Source: Micromonospora sp. CB01531 (GTDB taxonomy: Bacteria; Actinomycetota; Actinomycetes; Mycobacteriales; Micromonosporaceae). From it: a stretch of DNA of 64,000 nucleotides. Each line of letters begins with the position of its first letter. The stretch's first letter is position 1. The notes beneath the pieces were generated by a model. It was given only the letters and a program-made list of their open reading frames with translations. It had not been told where the DNA came from and ran no database searches. A program made the position numbers and the translations under genes. This document shows, in pieces, positions 34,877 through 43,560 of this stretch. The stretch is taken from the NCBI RefSeq assembly GCF_001905095.1, contig NZ_LWLS01000060.1:1-64000 (forward strand). Direction: 5' to 3'.

Positions 34877-34882
34877 TACCAT
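34877..34882 (+). promoter_or_regulatory. -10 element giving a leaderless leader-peptide transcript
   Basis: TACCAT ends 6 nt before ATG 34889, so transcription would begin at or next to that ATG. No good -35 box is visible 17 bp upstream, so confidence is limited. Confidence 0.5.
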
Positions 34883-34888
34883 CGGCGC

Positions 34889-34906
34889 ATGACCTGGCGA
34901 TGTTGA
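34889..34906 (+). CDS. Five-codon leader peptide (MTWRC) for the MFS gene
   Basis: ATG-ACC-TGG-CGA-TGT-TGA lies directly after a TACCAT -10 element, giving a leaderless short ORF about 90 nt before the MFS gene. Downstream are two CTGAGGG copies (34914-34920, 34923-34929) and stems that can mask the MFS start. This is the layout of ribosome-mediated attenuators for antibiotic exporters, where a drug-stalled ribosome on the leader alters the RNA fold. It is too short to identify by homology, so the case rests on architecture. Confidence 0.5.
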   Translation: MTWRC

Positions 34907-34923
34907 TCCCATCCTGAGGGTTC

Positions 34924-34997
34924 TGAGGGCCGAGGCCCCGGGCCGCCACGGACACCGCATGTCCGGTGTCCGTGACGTCCCCGTGGGAAGGCCCTCA
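34924..34997 (+). promoter_or_regulatory. Attenuator-like leader RNA masking the MFS start codon
   Basis: TGAGGGCC (34924-34931) is exactly complementary to GGCCCTCA (34990-34997), which includes the first base of the MFS ATG and part of GGGAAGG, its ribosome site. An 11-bp hairpin, CACGGACACCG (34947-34957) with 34964-34974, lies inside. A competing hairpin GGGC-CGAG-GCCC (34927-34938) would free the start region. The sequence therefore supports two exclusive folds. Confidence 0.6.
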
Positions 34998-36214
34998 TGC
35001 TCATTGTCTCCGCGCGCCGATCCGACGTCCGCCCGCTGGCGGCGGCGCTCTACGCGTACGCGTTCCTCACCGACCTCGTCCTGCTCTACCCGGTCTACGC
35101 GTTGCTCTTCGCCGACACCGGGCTGTCGGTCGGGCAGATCTCCTCGCTGTTCGTTATCTGGTCGGCCACCGGCATTCTGCTGGAGGTGCCCTCCGGCGCC
35201 TGGGCCGACGCGGTCTCCCGGCGGTTGCTGCTCTGCCTCGCGCCGCTGCTGCCCGCCACCGGCTTCGCCCTCTGGGTGCTCGTCCCGTCCTACCCGGCGT
35301 TCGCCGTCGGCTTCCTGCTCTGGGGCGCCGGCGGGGCACTGCGCTCCGGCGCCTTGGAGGCGCTGGTATTCACCGAACTCGACCGGCTCGACGCCACCGG
35401 CCGGTACGCCCGCCTGATGGGCCGGGCGAAGACCGCCGAGAGCCTGGGTGTGCTCGCCGCGATGGGACTCGCCGGCCCGGTCCTCGCCCTTGGCGGCTAC
35501 CGGGCCGTCGGCGCGGCCAGCGTCGTCGCCTGCCTGCTCGCCGCGGCGGTCGCGACCCGGTTCCCCGAGCACCGCCCGGCCGGCGGCGCAGGCCCGGCCG
35601 ACGACGGCGGGTCGGACGACGACGGGTCGGACGCCGATCCGGGGTGGCTGGCGAGTCTGCGCGGCGGGCTGGCCGAGGCCCGCGCCGATCGGTCGGTCCG
35701 GGCCGCGTTGCTGCTGGTCCCGGCCGTCGCCGCGATCTGGGGCGCGCTGGAGGAGTACACGCCGCTGCTGGCCCGGGACACCGGCGTCGCGCTGGACCGG
35801 GTGCCGCTGCTGCTTGTGCTGGTGTGGGCGGGCACGACGCTCGGCGGGCTGCTCACCCCGGTGGGGGAGCGGTTGACCACCCGCGGGTATGCGGCCCTGC
35901 TCGTGGTCGCGGCGGTGGCCCTGGCCGCCGGTGCCCTGGTTCGCAATCCGGCCGGGTTCGTGCTGATCGGGGCGGCATTCGGCGCGTTCCAACTCGCCAC
36001 GGTACTCGCCGACGTCCGGCTGCAGTCCCAGATCACCGGGCCGAGCCGGGCGACGGTCAGCTCGGCCGCGGGGATGGCCACCGACCTGAGCATCATCGCG
36101 GTCTACGCCGGTTACGGCGCGGTCGCCACCGCCGCCGGCAACGCCCTGGCGTTCGCGGTGGCCCTGGTGCCGTACCTGGTGGTGGCGGTCTGGCTGGCCG
36201 TCCGCCGGACCTGA
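34997..36214 (+). CDS. MFS transporter (drug-exporter-like)
   Basis: A 405-residue protein with about twelve hydrophobic segments. SSLFVIWSATGILLEVPSGAWADAVSRR contains the MFS loop 2-3 motif (written here only as residues around 45-72), and a central acidic loop (DDGGSDDDGSDADPG) separates the halves. This group is commonly annotated as multidrug or unknown-substrate exporters. The ATG has GGGAAGG upstream, which can be sequestered by leader RNA. The leader peptide suggests induction by a ribosome-targeting compound; that is inference. Confidence 0.87.
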   Translation: MLIVSARRSDVRPLAAALYAYAFLTDLVLLYPVYALLFADTGLSVGQISSLFVIWSATGILLEVPSGAWADAVSRRLLLCLAPLLPATGFALWVLVPSYPAFAVGFLLWGAGGALRSGALEALVFTELDRLDATGRYARLMGRAKTAESLGVLAAMGLAGPVLALGGYRAVGAASVVACLLAAAVATRFPEHRPAGGAGPADDGGSDDDGSDADPGWLASLRGGLAEARADRSVRAALLLVPAVAAIWGALEEYTPLLARDTGVALDRVPLLLVLVWAGTTLGGLLTPVGERLTTRGYAALLVVAAVALAAGALVRNPAGFVLIGAAFGAFQLATVLADVRLQSQITGPSRATVSSAAGMATDLSIIAVYAGYGAVATAAGNALAFAVALVPYLVVAVWLAVRRT

Positions 36215-36217
36215 CCG

Positions 36218-36252
36218 GCCGGGCGGGGGCCGCAGGCCGGTCCCCGCCCGGC
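36218..36252 (+). terminator. Terminator after the MFS gene
   Basis: An 11-bp perfect stem GCCGGGCGGGG (36218-36228) with 36242-36252, and a further GCC/GGC pairing in the 13-nt loop. It starts four bases after the MFS stop. Confidence 0.7.
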
Positions 36253-36413
36253 CCGTCCGGGCGGGGCCGGGTCGAGATCGGGCAGCGGATGGTGAGAAAC
36301 GGGCGAGCCAAAAGAGAGGTATACCGGATACGTCCGGTCTCCGCTGCCCGTTCGGGCGGCATCCCGGGCGGCAAACCCAAGTCATTACCCGAGATGTGAC
36401 CGTCGTCATGCCC

Positions 36414-36432
36414 GTTTCGCGGTGTTAGAAAC
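36414..36432. promoter_or_regulatory. Candidate DeoR operator (GTTTC-N9-GAAAC)
   Basis: An inverted repeat, GTTTC at 36414-36418 and GAAAC at 36428-36432, lies 26 bp before the DeoR-type gene. GAAAC and TTTC half-sites are usual for this family. Confidence 0.45.
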
Positions 36433-36458
36433 AGAGGCACGAGCCGAGGAGGTGCTAA

Positions 36459-37220
36459 GTGGACGCAGCGCAACGGAGACACCACATCCTCACGCTGGCC
36501 CGCCGGCACGGCGAGGTCGACGTGCAGAAGCTGGCCGCCGACCTGGGCGTCGCCCCGGAGACCGTCCGGCGCGACCTGAGCATGCTGGCCCAGCAGGGCG
36601 TGGTGCGGCGCACGCACGGTGGCGCCTACCCGGTGGAGACGGCCCGCTTCGAGACCACCCTGGAAACCCGCACCACCCGGATGGTCGCGGAGAAGCGGCG
36701 GATCGCCGCCGCCGCGGTCGAACACGTCGGCGACGCGGAGTCGATCTTCATCGACGAGGGCTACACCCCGCAGCTGATCGCCGAGGCGCTACCCACCCAC
36801 CGACCGCTGACCGTCGTCACGGCCTCGCTGCACACCGCCGCGGCGCTGGCCCACTCACCCACCCTCACGGTCCTCCTGCTCGGCGGCCGCGTCCGCGGCC
36901 GCACGCTCGCCACCGTCGACCACTGGGCCACCGCCATGCTCGCCGGCTTCGTCATCGACCTCGCCTTCGTCGGCGCGAACGGGATCTCCCGGGAACACGG
37001 GCTGACCACGCCCGACCCGGCCGTGGCCGCGGTCAAGGCGCAGGCGATCGGGGTGGCCCGGCGGGTGGTCTTCGCCGGCGTGCACACCAAGTTCGGCGGC
37101 CACAGCTTCTGTCGCTTCGCCGACGTCGCCGACGTCGACACCATCGTCACGGACACGGCGCTACCGGCGTCCGAGGCACACCGCTACTCGCTGCTCGGCC
37201 CCGTTGTGCTGCGCGTCTGA
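36459..37220 (+). CDS. DeoR/GlpR-family transcriptional regulator
   Basis: A 253-residue repressor. The DeoR helix-turn-helix (RRHHILTLARRHGEVDVQKL, then LGVAPETVRRDLSMLAQQG) covers residues 6-57. The C-terminal DeoRC sensor, a sugar-phosphate isomerase-like fold, contains IFIDEGYT, LLLGGRVRGRTL, FVGANGIS and AVKAQAI. The GTG has GAGGTG upstream. It opens the polyol cluster and probably senses a phosphorylated intermediate. Confidence 0.9.
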   Translation: MDAAQRRHHILTLARRHGEVDVQKLAADLGVAPETVRRDLSMLAQQGVVRRTHGGAYPVETARFETTLETRTTRMVAEKRRIAAAAVEHVGDAESIFIDEGYTPQLIAEALPTHRPLTVVTASLHTAAALAHSPTLTVLLLGGRVRGRTLATVDHWATAMLAGFVIDLAFVGANGISREHGLTTPDPAVAAVKAQAIGVARRVVFAGVHTKFGGHSFCRFADVADVDTIVTDTALPASEAHRYSLLGPVVLRV

Positions 37221-37275
37221 GCGCCCGGCCGACCCGCCTCCACCACAACCCCACCACCACCCATGGAGGTTCACT

Positions 37276-38646
37276 GTGTCCAGAACACGGTCTCCTGGCC
37301 GATGGCGCGGCGCGTTCGCGGTCGCCGTCGTGGCCGGCCTGACTCTGACCGCCTGCTCCGGAGCCGGTGGCCGCTCCTCGTCCGGCTCCGGGGGTGGCAA
37401 GACCATCACCGTGCTGATGGTCGGCAACCCGCAGATGGAGGACCTGGCGAAGGTAACCGCCGACAATTTCACCAAGCAGACCGGGATCACGGTGCGGTTC
37501 ACGATCCTGCCGGAGAACGAACTGCGCGACAAGGTCACCCAGGACGTCGCCACCCAGGGCGGACAGTACGACGTGGCGACGATCGGCGCGTACGAGGCAC
37601 CGATCTGGGCCAAGAACGGCTGGTTGCACGAACTGAGCTCGTACGCCGACGCCGACGGCGGCTATGACGAGGCCGACCTGCTCAAGCCGATGGTCGCCTC
37701 GCTCTCCGGCGAGGACGGCAAGCTCTACGCGGCGCCGTTCTACGGCGAGTCGTCCTTTCTCATGTACAACAAGGAACTCTTCGCGGCCAAGGGCCTGACC
37801 ATGCCCGAGCGGCCGACCTGGCAGCAGGTGGCACAGTTCGCCGCGACGCTGGACGACAAGAAGGCCGGCGTCGCCGGCATCTGCCTGCGCGGCCTGCCCG
37901 GCTGGGGCGAGCTCTTCGCGCCACTGACCACCGTCGTCAACACCTTCGGCGGCACCTGGTTCGAGAAGGACTGGACGCCGAAGGTGAACGCGCCCGAGTT
38001 CACCGAGGCGACGAAGTTCTACGTCGACCTGATCCGCGCCCACGGTGAGCCCGGCGCCCCGCAGGCCGGCTTCACCGAGTGCCTGAACACCTTCGGCCAG
38101 GGCAAGGCCGCGATGTGGTACGACGCTACCTCCGCCGCTGGCACGCTGGAGGACGCCAGCGCCAGCAAGGTCGCCGGCAAGGTCGGCTACGCGTACGCGC
38201 CGGTCAACCGGACGACGTCGTCGGGCTGGCTGTGGGCCTGGGCCCTCGCGATGCCGAAGACCACCAAGAACGCCGACGCCGCCTGGAAGTTCATCGCCTG
38301 GGCCACCGGCAAGGAGTACGAGAAGCTGGTCGGCTCCTCCCTCGGCTGGTCCCGGGTGCCGGCCGGCAAGCGCCAGTCCACCTACGAGATCCCGGAGTAC
38401 CGGCAGTCCGCCACCGCCTTCGCCGACCTCACCCTGAAGTCGATCCAGGAGGCCGACCCGGTCAACCCCGGCCGGCAGCCCCGTCCCGCGCTCGGGGTGC
38501 AGTTCGTCGGCATCCCCGAGTTCGCCGACCTCGGTACCAAGGTCTCGCAGGAGGTCTCCGCCGCCATCGCCGGCAGCACCACGGTGGAGAAGGCGCTCGC
38601 CGACGGCCAGCGACTGGCCGACGACGTCGCCAAGGAATACCGGTAG
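37276..38646 (+). CDS. Polyol/sugar-binding lipoprotein (SmoE-like) of ABC importer
   Basis: A 456-residue solute-binding protein. A basic signal peptide and lipobox LTAC place the lipidated Cys at residue 27. The body resembles sorbitol/mannitol-binding proteins (SmoE): QGGQYDVATIGAYEAPIWA, YGESSFLMYNKELF, PGWGELFAPL and MWYDATSAAGTLE. GGAGG lies 7 nt before GTG 37276. The following permeases and polyol dehydrogenase support a sugar alcohol as ligand. Confidence 0.88.
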   Translation: MSRTRSPGRWRGAFAVAVVAGLTLTACSGAGGRSSSGSGGGKTITVLMVGNPQMEDLAKVTADNFTKQTGITVRFTILPENELRDKVTQDVATQGGQYDVATIGAYEAPIWAKNGWLHELSSYADADGGYDEADLLKPMVASLSGEDGKLYAAPFYGESSFLMYNKELFAAKGLTMPERPTWQQVAQFAATLDDKKAGVAGICLRGLPGWGELFAPLTTVVNTFGGTWFEKDWTPKVNAPEFTEATKFYVDLIRAHGEPGAPQAGFTECLNTFGQGKAAMWYDATSAAGTLEDASASKVAGKVGYAYAPVNRTTSSGWLWAWALAMPKTTKNADAAWKFIAWATGKEYEKLVGSSLGWSRVPAGKRQSTYEIPEYRQSATAFADLTLKSIQEADPVNPGRQPRPALGVQFVGIPEFADLGTKVSQEVSAAIAGSTTVEKALADGQRLADDVAKEYR

Positions 38647-38652
38647 CCGCCG

Positions 38653-38683
38653 CCGGGGCCGGCCACCGCACGGCCGGCCCCGG
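38653..38683 (+). other. Intercistronic stem-loop after the binding-protein gene
   Basis: A perfect 12-bp stem, 38653-38664 with 38672-38683, and a 7-nt loop lie between the binding-protein and permease genes. Such stems usually make the binding protein more abundant than the permeases by partial termination or 3'-end protection. Confidence 0.7.
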
Positions 38684-38703
38684 CCACCCCACGAGGTGAA
38701 CCG

Positions 38704-39636
38704 ATGACCCGGACCATCACCGCCGGTGCCGGCGCACCGCCCCGCCGTGCCGTCCGACCCGTCCCGCTCGGCGCACGGCAACGCTGGACCCGCCGCGCCC
38801 CGCTGCTGCCCGCACTGACCTTCGCGATCGTGGTGACCCAGATCCCGTTCCTGGTCACCCTCTACCTGTCCACCCTGGACTGGAACGCGCTCCGACCCGG
38901 CCGCCGCGCGTTCATCGGCCTCGCCAACTACGGCGAGGTGCTCACCGACGCCCGGCTGCGCGCCGCCCTGCTGAACACGGTGCTGCTCACCGCCGCCTCC
39001 GTCGTCGTCTCCGTTCTGCTCGGCCTCGGCCTGGCCATCCTGCTCGACCGCCGATTCCCCGGACGCGGCGTCGTCCGCACCCTGCTCATCACACCGTTCC
39101 TGGTGATGCCCATGGCGGCGGCGCTGCTGTGGAAGCACGCCATCTACAACCCGTCGTACGGCCTGATCAACGGCATCGCCGGAGGCAGCACCGACTGGGT
39201 GTCGCAGTACCCGATGATCTCCGTGGTGACCACGCTGGTCTGGCAGTGGACCCCCTTCATGATGCTGATCATCCTGGCCGGGCTGCAGGGCCAGTCGCTG
39301 GAAACCCTGGAGGCCGCCCGGGTTGACGGGGCCGGGCCGTGGCAGACCTTCACCCGGGTGACGCTGCCCTACCTGCGCCCCTACCTGGAGCTGGGCGCCC
39401 TGCTCGGCTCCATCTATCTGGTGCAGACCTTCGACGCCGTCTTCACCATCACCCAGGGCGGTCCGGGCACCGCCACCACCAACCTGCCGTACGAGATCTA
39501 CCTGACCACCTTCCGCAAGTTCGAGTACGGCGAGGCCGCCGCGGCCGGCGTCGTGGTGGTGATCGGCACGATCGTGGTCGCCACCTTCGCGCTGCGGGTG
39601 ATCTCCAGCCTCTTCCGGATGGAGGGCGCGCGATGA
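38704..39636 (+). CDS. Polyol ABC transporter permease 1 (SmoF-like)
   Basis: A 310-residue CUT1 permease with six hydrophobic segments and EAA loop ETLEAARVDGAGPWQTF near residue 205. It is the membrane partner of the binding protein upstream. The polar N-terminal extension of about 30 residues is cytoplasmic. The stop overlaps the next permease ATG by 4 bp. Confidence 0.92.
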   Translation: MTRTITAGAGAPPRRAVRPVPLGARQRWTRRAPLLPALTFAIVVTQIPFLVTLYLSTLDWNALRPGRRAFIGLANYGEVLTDARLRAALLNTVLLTAASVVVSVLLGLGLAILLDRRFPGRGVVRTLLITPFLVMPMAAALLWKHAIYNPSYGLINGIAGGSTDWVSQYPMISVVTTLVWQWTPFMMLIILAGLQGQSLETLEAARVDGAGPWQTFTRVTLPYLRPYLELGALLGSIYLVQTFDAVFTITQGGPGTATTNLPYEIYLTTFRKFEYGEAAAAGVVVVIGTIVVATFALRVISSLFRMEGAR

Positions 39637-40502
39637 CCACACTGACCCGGCACGGGTCCCGGCGCCGGCCCACCAGCCCCGCCCGGCGGGCCAACGGCGT
39701 GCGTGGGGCGGCCTGGACCACCCTGGCCTGGCTCGCCGGACTGCTGTTCTTCCTGCCGGTGCTGTGGATGGTGCTCACCGGATTCAAGCGGGAGGTCGAC
39801 GCGGCCAGCAACCCGCCGACCTGGTTCTTCACCCCGGTGCTCGACGGCTATCGGCAGGTCTTCGACCGGGACCTCACCCCGTACCTGCTCAACTCGGTGA
39901 CCGCCAGCCTGGTCTCCACCCTGCTGGTGCTCCTGCTGGCCACCCCCGCGGCGTACGCGTTGTCGATCCGGCCGGTCGCCAAGTGGCGGGACGTGCTGTT
40001 CTTCTTCATCAGCACCAAGATGCTGCCCGCGGTCGCCGCGCTGCTGCCGATCTACCTGCTGGTCAAGCAGCTCGGCATGCTCGACAACGTCTGGACCATG
40101 GTCGTCCTCTACACGTCGATGAACCTGCCGCTCGCGGTCTGGATGATGCGCTCGTTCCTGCTGGAGGTCCCGTCGGCGCTGATCGAGGCGGCGGCTATGG
40201 ACGGCGCCAGCCTGACCGTCACGATCCGGCGGATCCTCCTGCCGATCGTCGCGCCGGGCCTGGCCGCCACCGCGCTGATCTGCTTCATCTTCAGCTGGAA
40301 CGAGTTCTTCTTCGCGGTCAACCTCACCGCGACCCGGGCCGGCACCTCACCGATCTTCCTGGTCGGCTTCGTCACGTCCGAAGGGTTGTTCCTCGCCCGG
40401 CTCTGCGCGGCGGCGACCATCGTGTCGCTGCCGGTCGTGCTGGCCGGCTGGATCGCCCAGAAGCAGCTCGTCCGAGGACTCTCCATGGGGGCGGTCAAAT
40501 GA
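39633..40502 (+). CDS. Polyol ABC transporter permease 2 (SmoG-like)
   Basis: A 289-residue CUT1 permease with EAA loop ALIEAAAMDGASLTVTI near residue 185 and the family C-terminus LVRGLSMGAVK. It is translationally coupled on both sides: ATG overlap with permease 1 and a 4-bp overlap with the dehydrogenase. Confidence 0.92.
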   Translation: MTTLTRHGSRRRPTSPARRANGVRGAAWTTLAWLAGLLFFLPVLWMVLTGFKREVDAASNPPTWFFTPVLDGYRQVFDRDLTPYLLNSVTASLVSTLLVLLLATPAAYALSIRPVAKWRDVLFFFISTKMLPAVAALLPIYLLVKQLGMLDNVWTMVVLYTSMNLPLAVWMMRSFLLEVPSALIEAAAMDGASLTVTIRRILLPIVAPGLAATALICFIFSWNEFFFAVNLTATRAGTSPIFLVGFVTSEGLFLARLCAAATIVSLPVVLAGWIAQKQLVRGLSMGAVK

Positions 40503-41536
40503 AGGCAGCGGTCATCGTCACGCCGGGACAGATCTCGCTGGAGTCCGTGCCGGATCCCACGCCGGGGCCACGGGAGGTGGTCGTCGAGGTCGCCGGGTGC
40601 GGGATCTGCGGTACCGACCTGCACATCATGGACGGCGAGTTCGCACCCGCGTACCCGATCGTGCCCGGCCACGAGTTCGCCGGCATGGTGATCGCCACCG
40701 GGCGGGACGTCACCGAGGTGCGACCGGGCGACGCGGTCGCGGTGGACCCGTCGCTGCACTGCGGCGAGTGCTACCAGTGCCGGCGCGGCCGGGGCAACCT
40801 CTGCGAACGCTGGGCGGCCATCGGCGTCACCGTCTCCGGCGGCGCGGCCGAGTACGCGGTGGCGCCGGTGCGGAACTGTTTCCTGCTCCCCGAGAGCATC
40901 GCGCCGGCGGACGCCGCGCTGATCGAACCGCTCTCCTGCGCGGTACGCGGCTTCGACGTGCTGCCCCGCCGTCTCGCCGACCACTACCTGATCTACGGCG
41001 CCGGCACCATGGGCCTGATGATGCTGGAGCTGGCGAAACGCTGCGGCGCGGCCAGCGTCAGCTTGGTGGACCCGAACCCGGACCGGCTCGCCACCGCGGC
41101 GCGGCTGGGCTGCTCGGCCAGTGCCGCGAGCGCCGACGAGGTGCTCCGCCCCCGGGGGTGGGACGTGGTCATCGACTGTACGGGCGTGCGGGCGGCGATC
41201 GACGACGGGCTGGGTCGGGTCGCCCCGGCCGGGACGTTCCTGCAGTTCGGCGTCTCGGAGTACCGCACCCGGGCCACGGTCGAGCCGTACCGGATCTACA
41301 ACCGGGAGATCACCGTCACCGGCTCGATGGCGGTGCTGCACAGTTTCGAACGGGCCGGGGAACTGTTCGCCGCCGGCGTGCTCGACCCGGAGGTGTTCAT
41401 CAGCCACCGCTTCCCGCTCCACCGGTACGCCGAGGCGATGGCCCAGTTCCGGGCCGGCGTCGGTCGCAAGATCCAGGTGACCGGTCCGGCTGGCGATGCC
41501 GACAGTCGGACCGGCAAATCAGGCGTTACCGGATGA
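40499..41536 (+). CDS. Zinc-dependent polyol dehydrogenase (MDR family)
   Basis: A 345-residue medium-chain dehydrogenase predicted to oxidise an imported sugar alcohol with NAD(P)+. Catalytic zinc ligands are Cys37 (GICGTD) and His58-Glu59 (GHEF). The structural zinc site uses Cys88, 91, 94 and 102. The Rossmann loop is GAGTMG near residue 165. It overlaps the permease stop by 4 bp. D-arabinitol, sorbitol or xylitol are plausible substrates; the sequence alone does not decide. Confidence 0.9.
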   Translation: MKAAVIVTPGQISLESVPDPTPGPREVVVEVAGCGICGTDLHIMDGEFAPAYPIVPGHEFAGMVIATGRDVTEVRPGDAVAVDPSLHCGECYQCRRGRGNLCERWAAIGVTVSGGAAEYAVAPVRNCFLLPESIAPADAALIEPLSCAVRGFDVLPRRLADHYLIYGAGTMGLMMLELAKRCGAASVSLVDPNPDRLATAARLGCSASAASADEVLRPRGWDVVIDCTGVRAAIDDGLGRVAPAGTFLQFGVSEYRTRATVEPYRIYNREITVTGSMAVLHSFERAGELFAAGVLDPEVFISHRFPLHRYAEAMAQFRAGVGRKIQVTGPAGDADSRTGKSGVTG

Positions 41537-41632
41537 TGTTTTGCCTTTCGGACTACCGTTGGCGGGAGGCGGTCAGCCGCCCGCGCGGGCCGAGGACCGG
41601 CCGAGCAGGGCGGACCTCGGGAGGCGATACCG

Positions 41633-43492
41633 GTGACCATGGAAGCAGAGCGCACCCTGCGCGCAGAGGAGATCAGCCAGCTGGATGAACTCGCCGCCCA
41701 GCTACGGGTGGACTCGATCCGCTGCAGCACCCAGGCCGGCTCCGGGCACCCCACCTCCAGCCTGTCGGCCGCCGACCTGATGGCGGTCCTGATCTCCCGG
41801 CACCTGCACTACGACTGGCTGAACGCCCGCAACCGCAACAACGACCACCTGATCTTCTCCAAGGGCCACGCCTCCCCCCTGCTGTACGCGGTCCTCAAGG
41901 CGACCGGCGCGATCAGCGACCAGGAACTGATGGACACCTACCGCCAGCTCGGATCGCGCCTGCAGGGCCACCCCACCCCGGCGCTGCCCTGGGTGGACGT
42001 CGCCACCGGCTCGCTCGGCCAGGGGCTGCCGGTCGGCGTCGGCATCGCGCTGGCCGGCCAGTACCTCGACCAGCTGCCGTACCACGTCTGGGTGCTCTGC
42101 GGCGACAGCGAGACCGCCGAGGGCTCCATCTGGGAGGCCCTGGACAAGGCCGGGCACTACGGGCTGCGCAACCTCACCGCGATCGTGGACGTGAACCGGT
42201 TCGGGCAGCGGGGGCCGACCGAGCTGGAATGGGACCTGGACACCTACCGGCGGCGGGTCGAGGCGTTCGGCTGCCATCCCCTGGTCGTCGACGGCCACGA
42301 CCTGGCGGCGATCGACGCGACGTTCAGCCGCGCCCGGCAGGCGACCGGGCCGACGGTGGTGCTCGCCCGCACGGTCAAGGGCAAGGGGGTGGCCGAGGTC
42401 GAGAACAAGCCGGGCTGGCACGGCAAACCCCTGAAACCCGACATGGCCGAACGGGCCGTCCAGGCGCTCGGCGGCGTCCGGCAGATCCGGGTCGCCGGCC
42501 CGAAGCCCGAGCCCGCCAAGCCCGCCGCGAAGCCTGAAGCCAAACCGCCCGAGCTGCCCCGGTACGACAAGGGGGCGAAGGTGGCCACCCGGAACGCGTA
42601 CGGTGAGGCGCTGCGCGCGCTGGGCTCCCGGCCGGACGTGGTCGCCTTGGACGGCGAGGTGAGCGACTCCACGCGGTCCGACAAGTTCGGCGAGGCGTAC
42701 CCGGACCGGTTCTTCGAGATGTTCATCTCCGAACAGCAACTCGTGGCCGCCGCGGTCGGCCTGCAGGTGCGTGGCTACCGGCCGTTCGCCGCGACCTTCG
42801 CGGCGTTCCTCTCCCGTGCCTACGACTTCATCCGCATGGCCGCCATCTCCCGGGCCGACATCGCCCTGTCTGGCTCGCACGCCGGGGTGGAGATCGGGGC
42901 GGACGGGCCCTCGCAGATGGGGCTGGAGGACCTGGCCGCGCTGCGCGCCGTCCAGGGCTCGACCGTCCTCTATCCCAGCGACGCCGTGTCCTGCGCCGCC
43001 CTCGTCGCGCAGCTGGCCGACCGGAAGGGCGTCAGCTACCTGCGCACCACCCGGGGCAAGTACCCGGTCCTCTACGACAACGGCGACGCGTTCCCCATCG
43101 GGGGCAGCAAGCTGCTCCGCCCCGGTGACGACGTCGCGCTGATCGGCGCCGGGGTGACCGTGCACAACTGCCTCGCCGCCGCCGACGAGCTGGCACGCGA
43201 GGGGATCGACGCGCGGGTCATCGACCTCTACTCGGTCAAGCCGCTGGACCGGCAGCGGCTGCTCGACGCGGTGCGGGACACCGGCGGCCGGCTGGTGGTG
43301 GTCGAGGACCACTACCCGGAGGGCGGGCTGGGGTCGGCCGTGCTGGAGTCGCTGGCCGACCTCGCCGAGCCGGTGCGGGTGACCCACCTGGCGGTACGCG
43401 GGCTGCCCACCTCCGGCACGTCGACCCAGCTGATGGACCAGGCAGGGATCGGGGTGACCGCCATCGTCTCGGCGGCCCGCGCCCTCGGGTGA
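41633..43492 (+). CDS. tkt: Transketolase (single chain)
   Basis: A 619-residue thiamine diphosphate enzyme of the pentose phosphate pathway. TPP-domain motifs are SGHPTSSLSAADLMAVL, FSKGHASPLLYA, GSLGQGLPVGVG and GDSETAEGSIWEAL. The pyrimidine domain has FISEQQLVAAAVGL and SGSHAGVEIGADGPSQMG. A Pro/Lys/Ala-rich linker near residues 290-310 joins the two halves, which are separate proteins in some bacteria. GTG 41633 has GGGAGG 8 nt upstream. It lies 96 bp after the polyol dehydrogenase, fitting channelling of a ketopentose or ketohexose into central metabolism. Confidence 0.92.
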   Translation: MTMEAERTLRAEEISQLDELAAQLRVDSIRCSTQAGSGHPTSSLSAADLMAVLISRHLHYDWLNARNRNNDHLIFSKGHASPLLYAVLKATGAISDQELMDTYRQLGSRLQGHPTPALPWVDVATGSLGQGLPVGVGIALAGQYLDQLPYHVWVLCGDSETAEGSIWEALDKAGHYGLRNLTAIVDVNRFGQRGPTELEWDLDTYRRRVEAFGCHPLVVDGHDLAAIDATFSRARQATGPTVVLARTVKGKGVAEVENKPGWHGKPLKPDMAERAVQALGGVRQIRVAGPKPEPAKPAAKPEAKPPELPRYDKGAKVATRNAYGEALRALGSRPDVVALDGEVSDSTRSDKFGEAYPDRFFEMFISEQQLVAAAVGLQVRGYRPFAATFAAFLSRAYDFIRMAAISRADIALSGSHAGVEIGADGPSQMGLEDLAALRAVQGSTVLYPSDAVSCAALVAQLADRKGVSYLRTTRGKYPVLYDNGDAFPIGGSKLLRPGDDVALIGAGVTVHNCLAAADELAREGIDARVIDLYSVKPLDRQRLLDAVRDTGGRLVVVEDHYPEGGLGSAVLESLADLAEPVRVTHLAVRGLPTSGTSTQLMDQAGIGVTAIVSAARALG

Positions 43493-43505
43493 GGGCACCC
43501 GAGTC

Positions 43506-43530
43506 GTTTCACCCCCGCAGGCGCGGGTAC
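43506..43530 (+). promoter_or_regulatory. SigB-type stress promoter of first DUF2267 gene
   Basis: GTTT (43506-43509), 15-bp spacer, GGGTAC (43525-43530), 30 bp before the GTG of the DUF2267 gene. Confidence 0.7.
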
Positions 43531-43560
43531 CCGCAGGTCCGGTCCGAGAGGGGGATCCAG

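Noticed and set aside
37147..39642. 831-codon minus-strand open frame under the polyol operon
   Set aside because: It is antisense to a binding protein and permease with clear motifs; its composition is that of a GC shadow.
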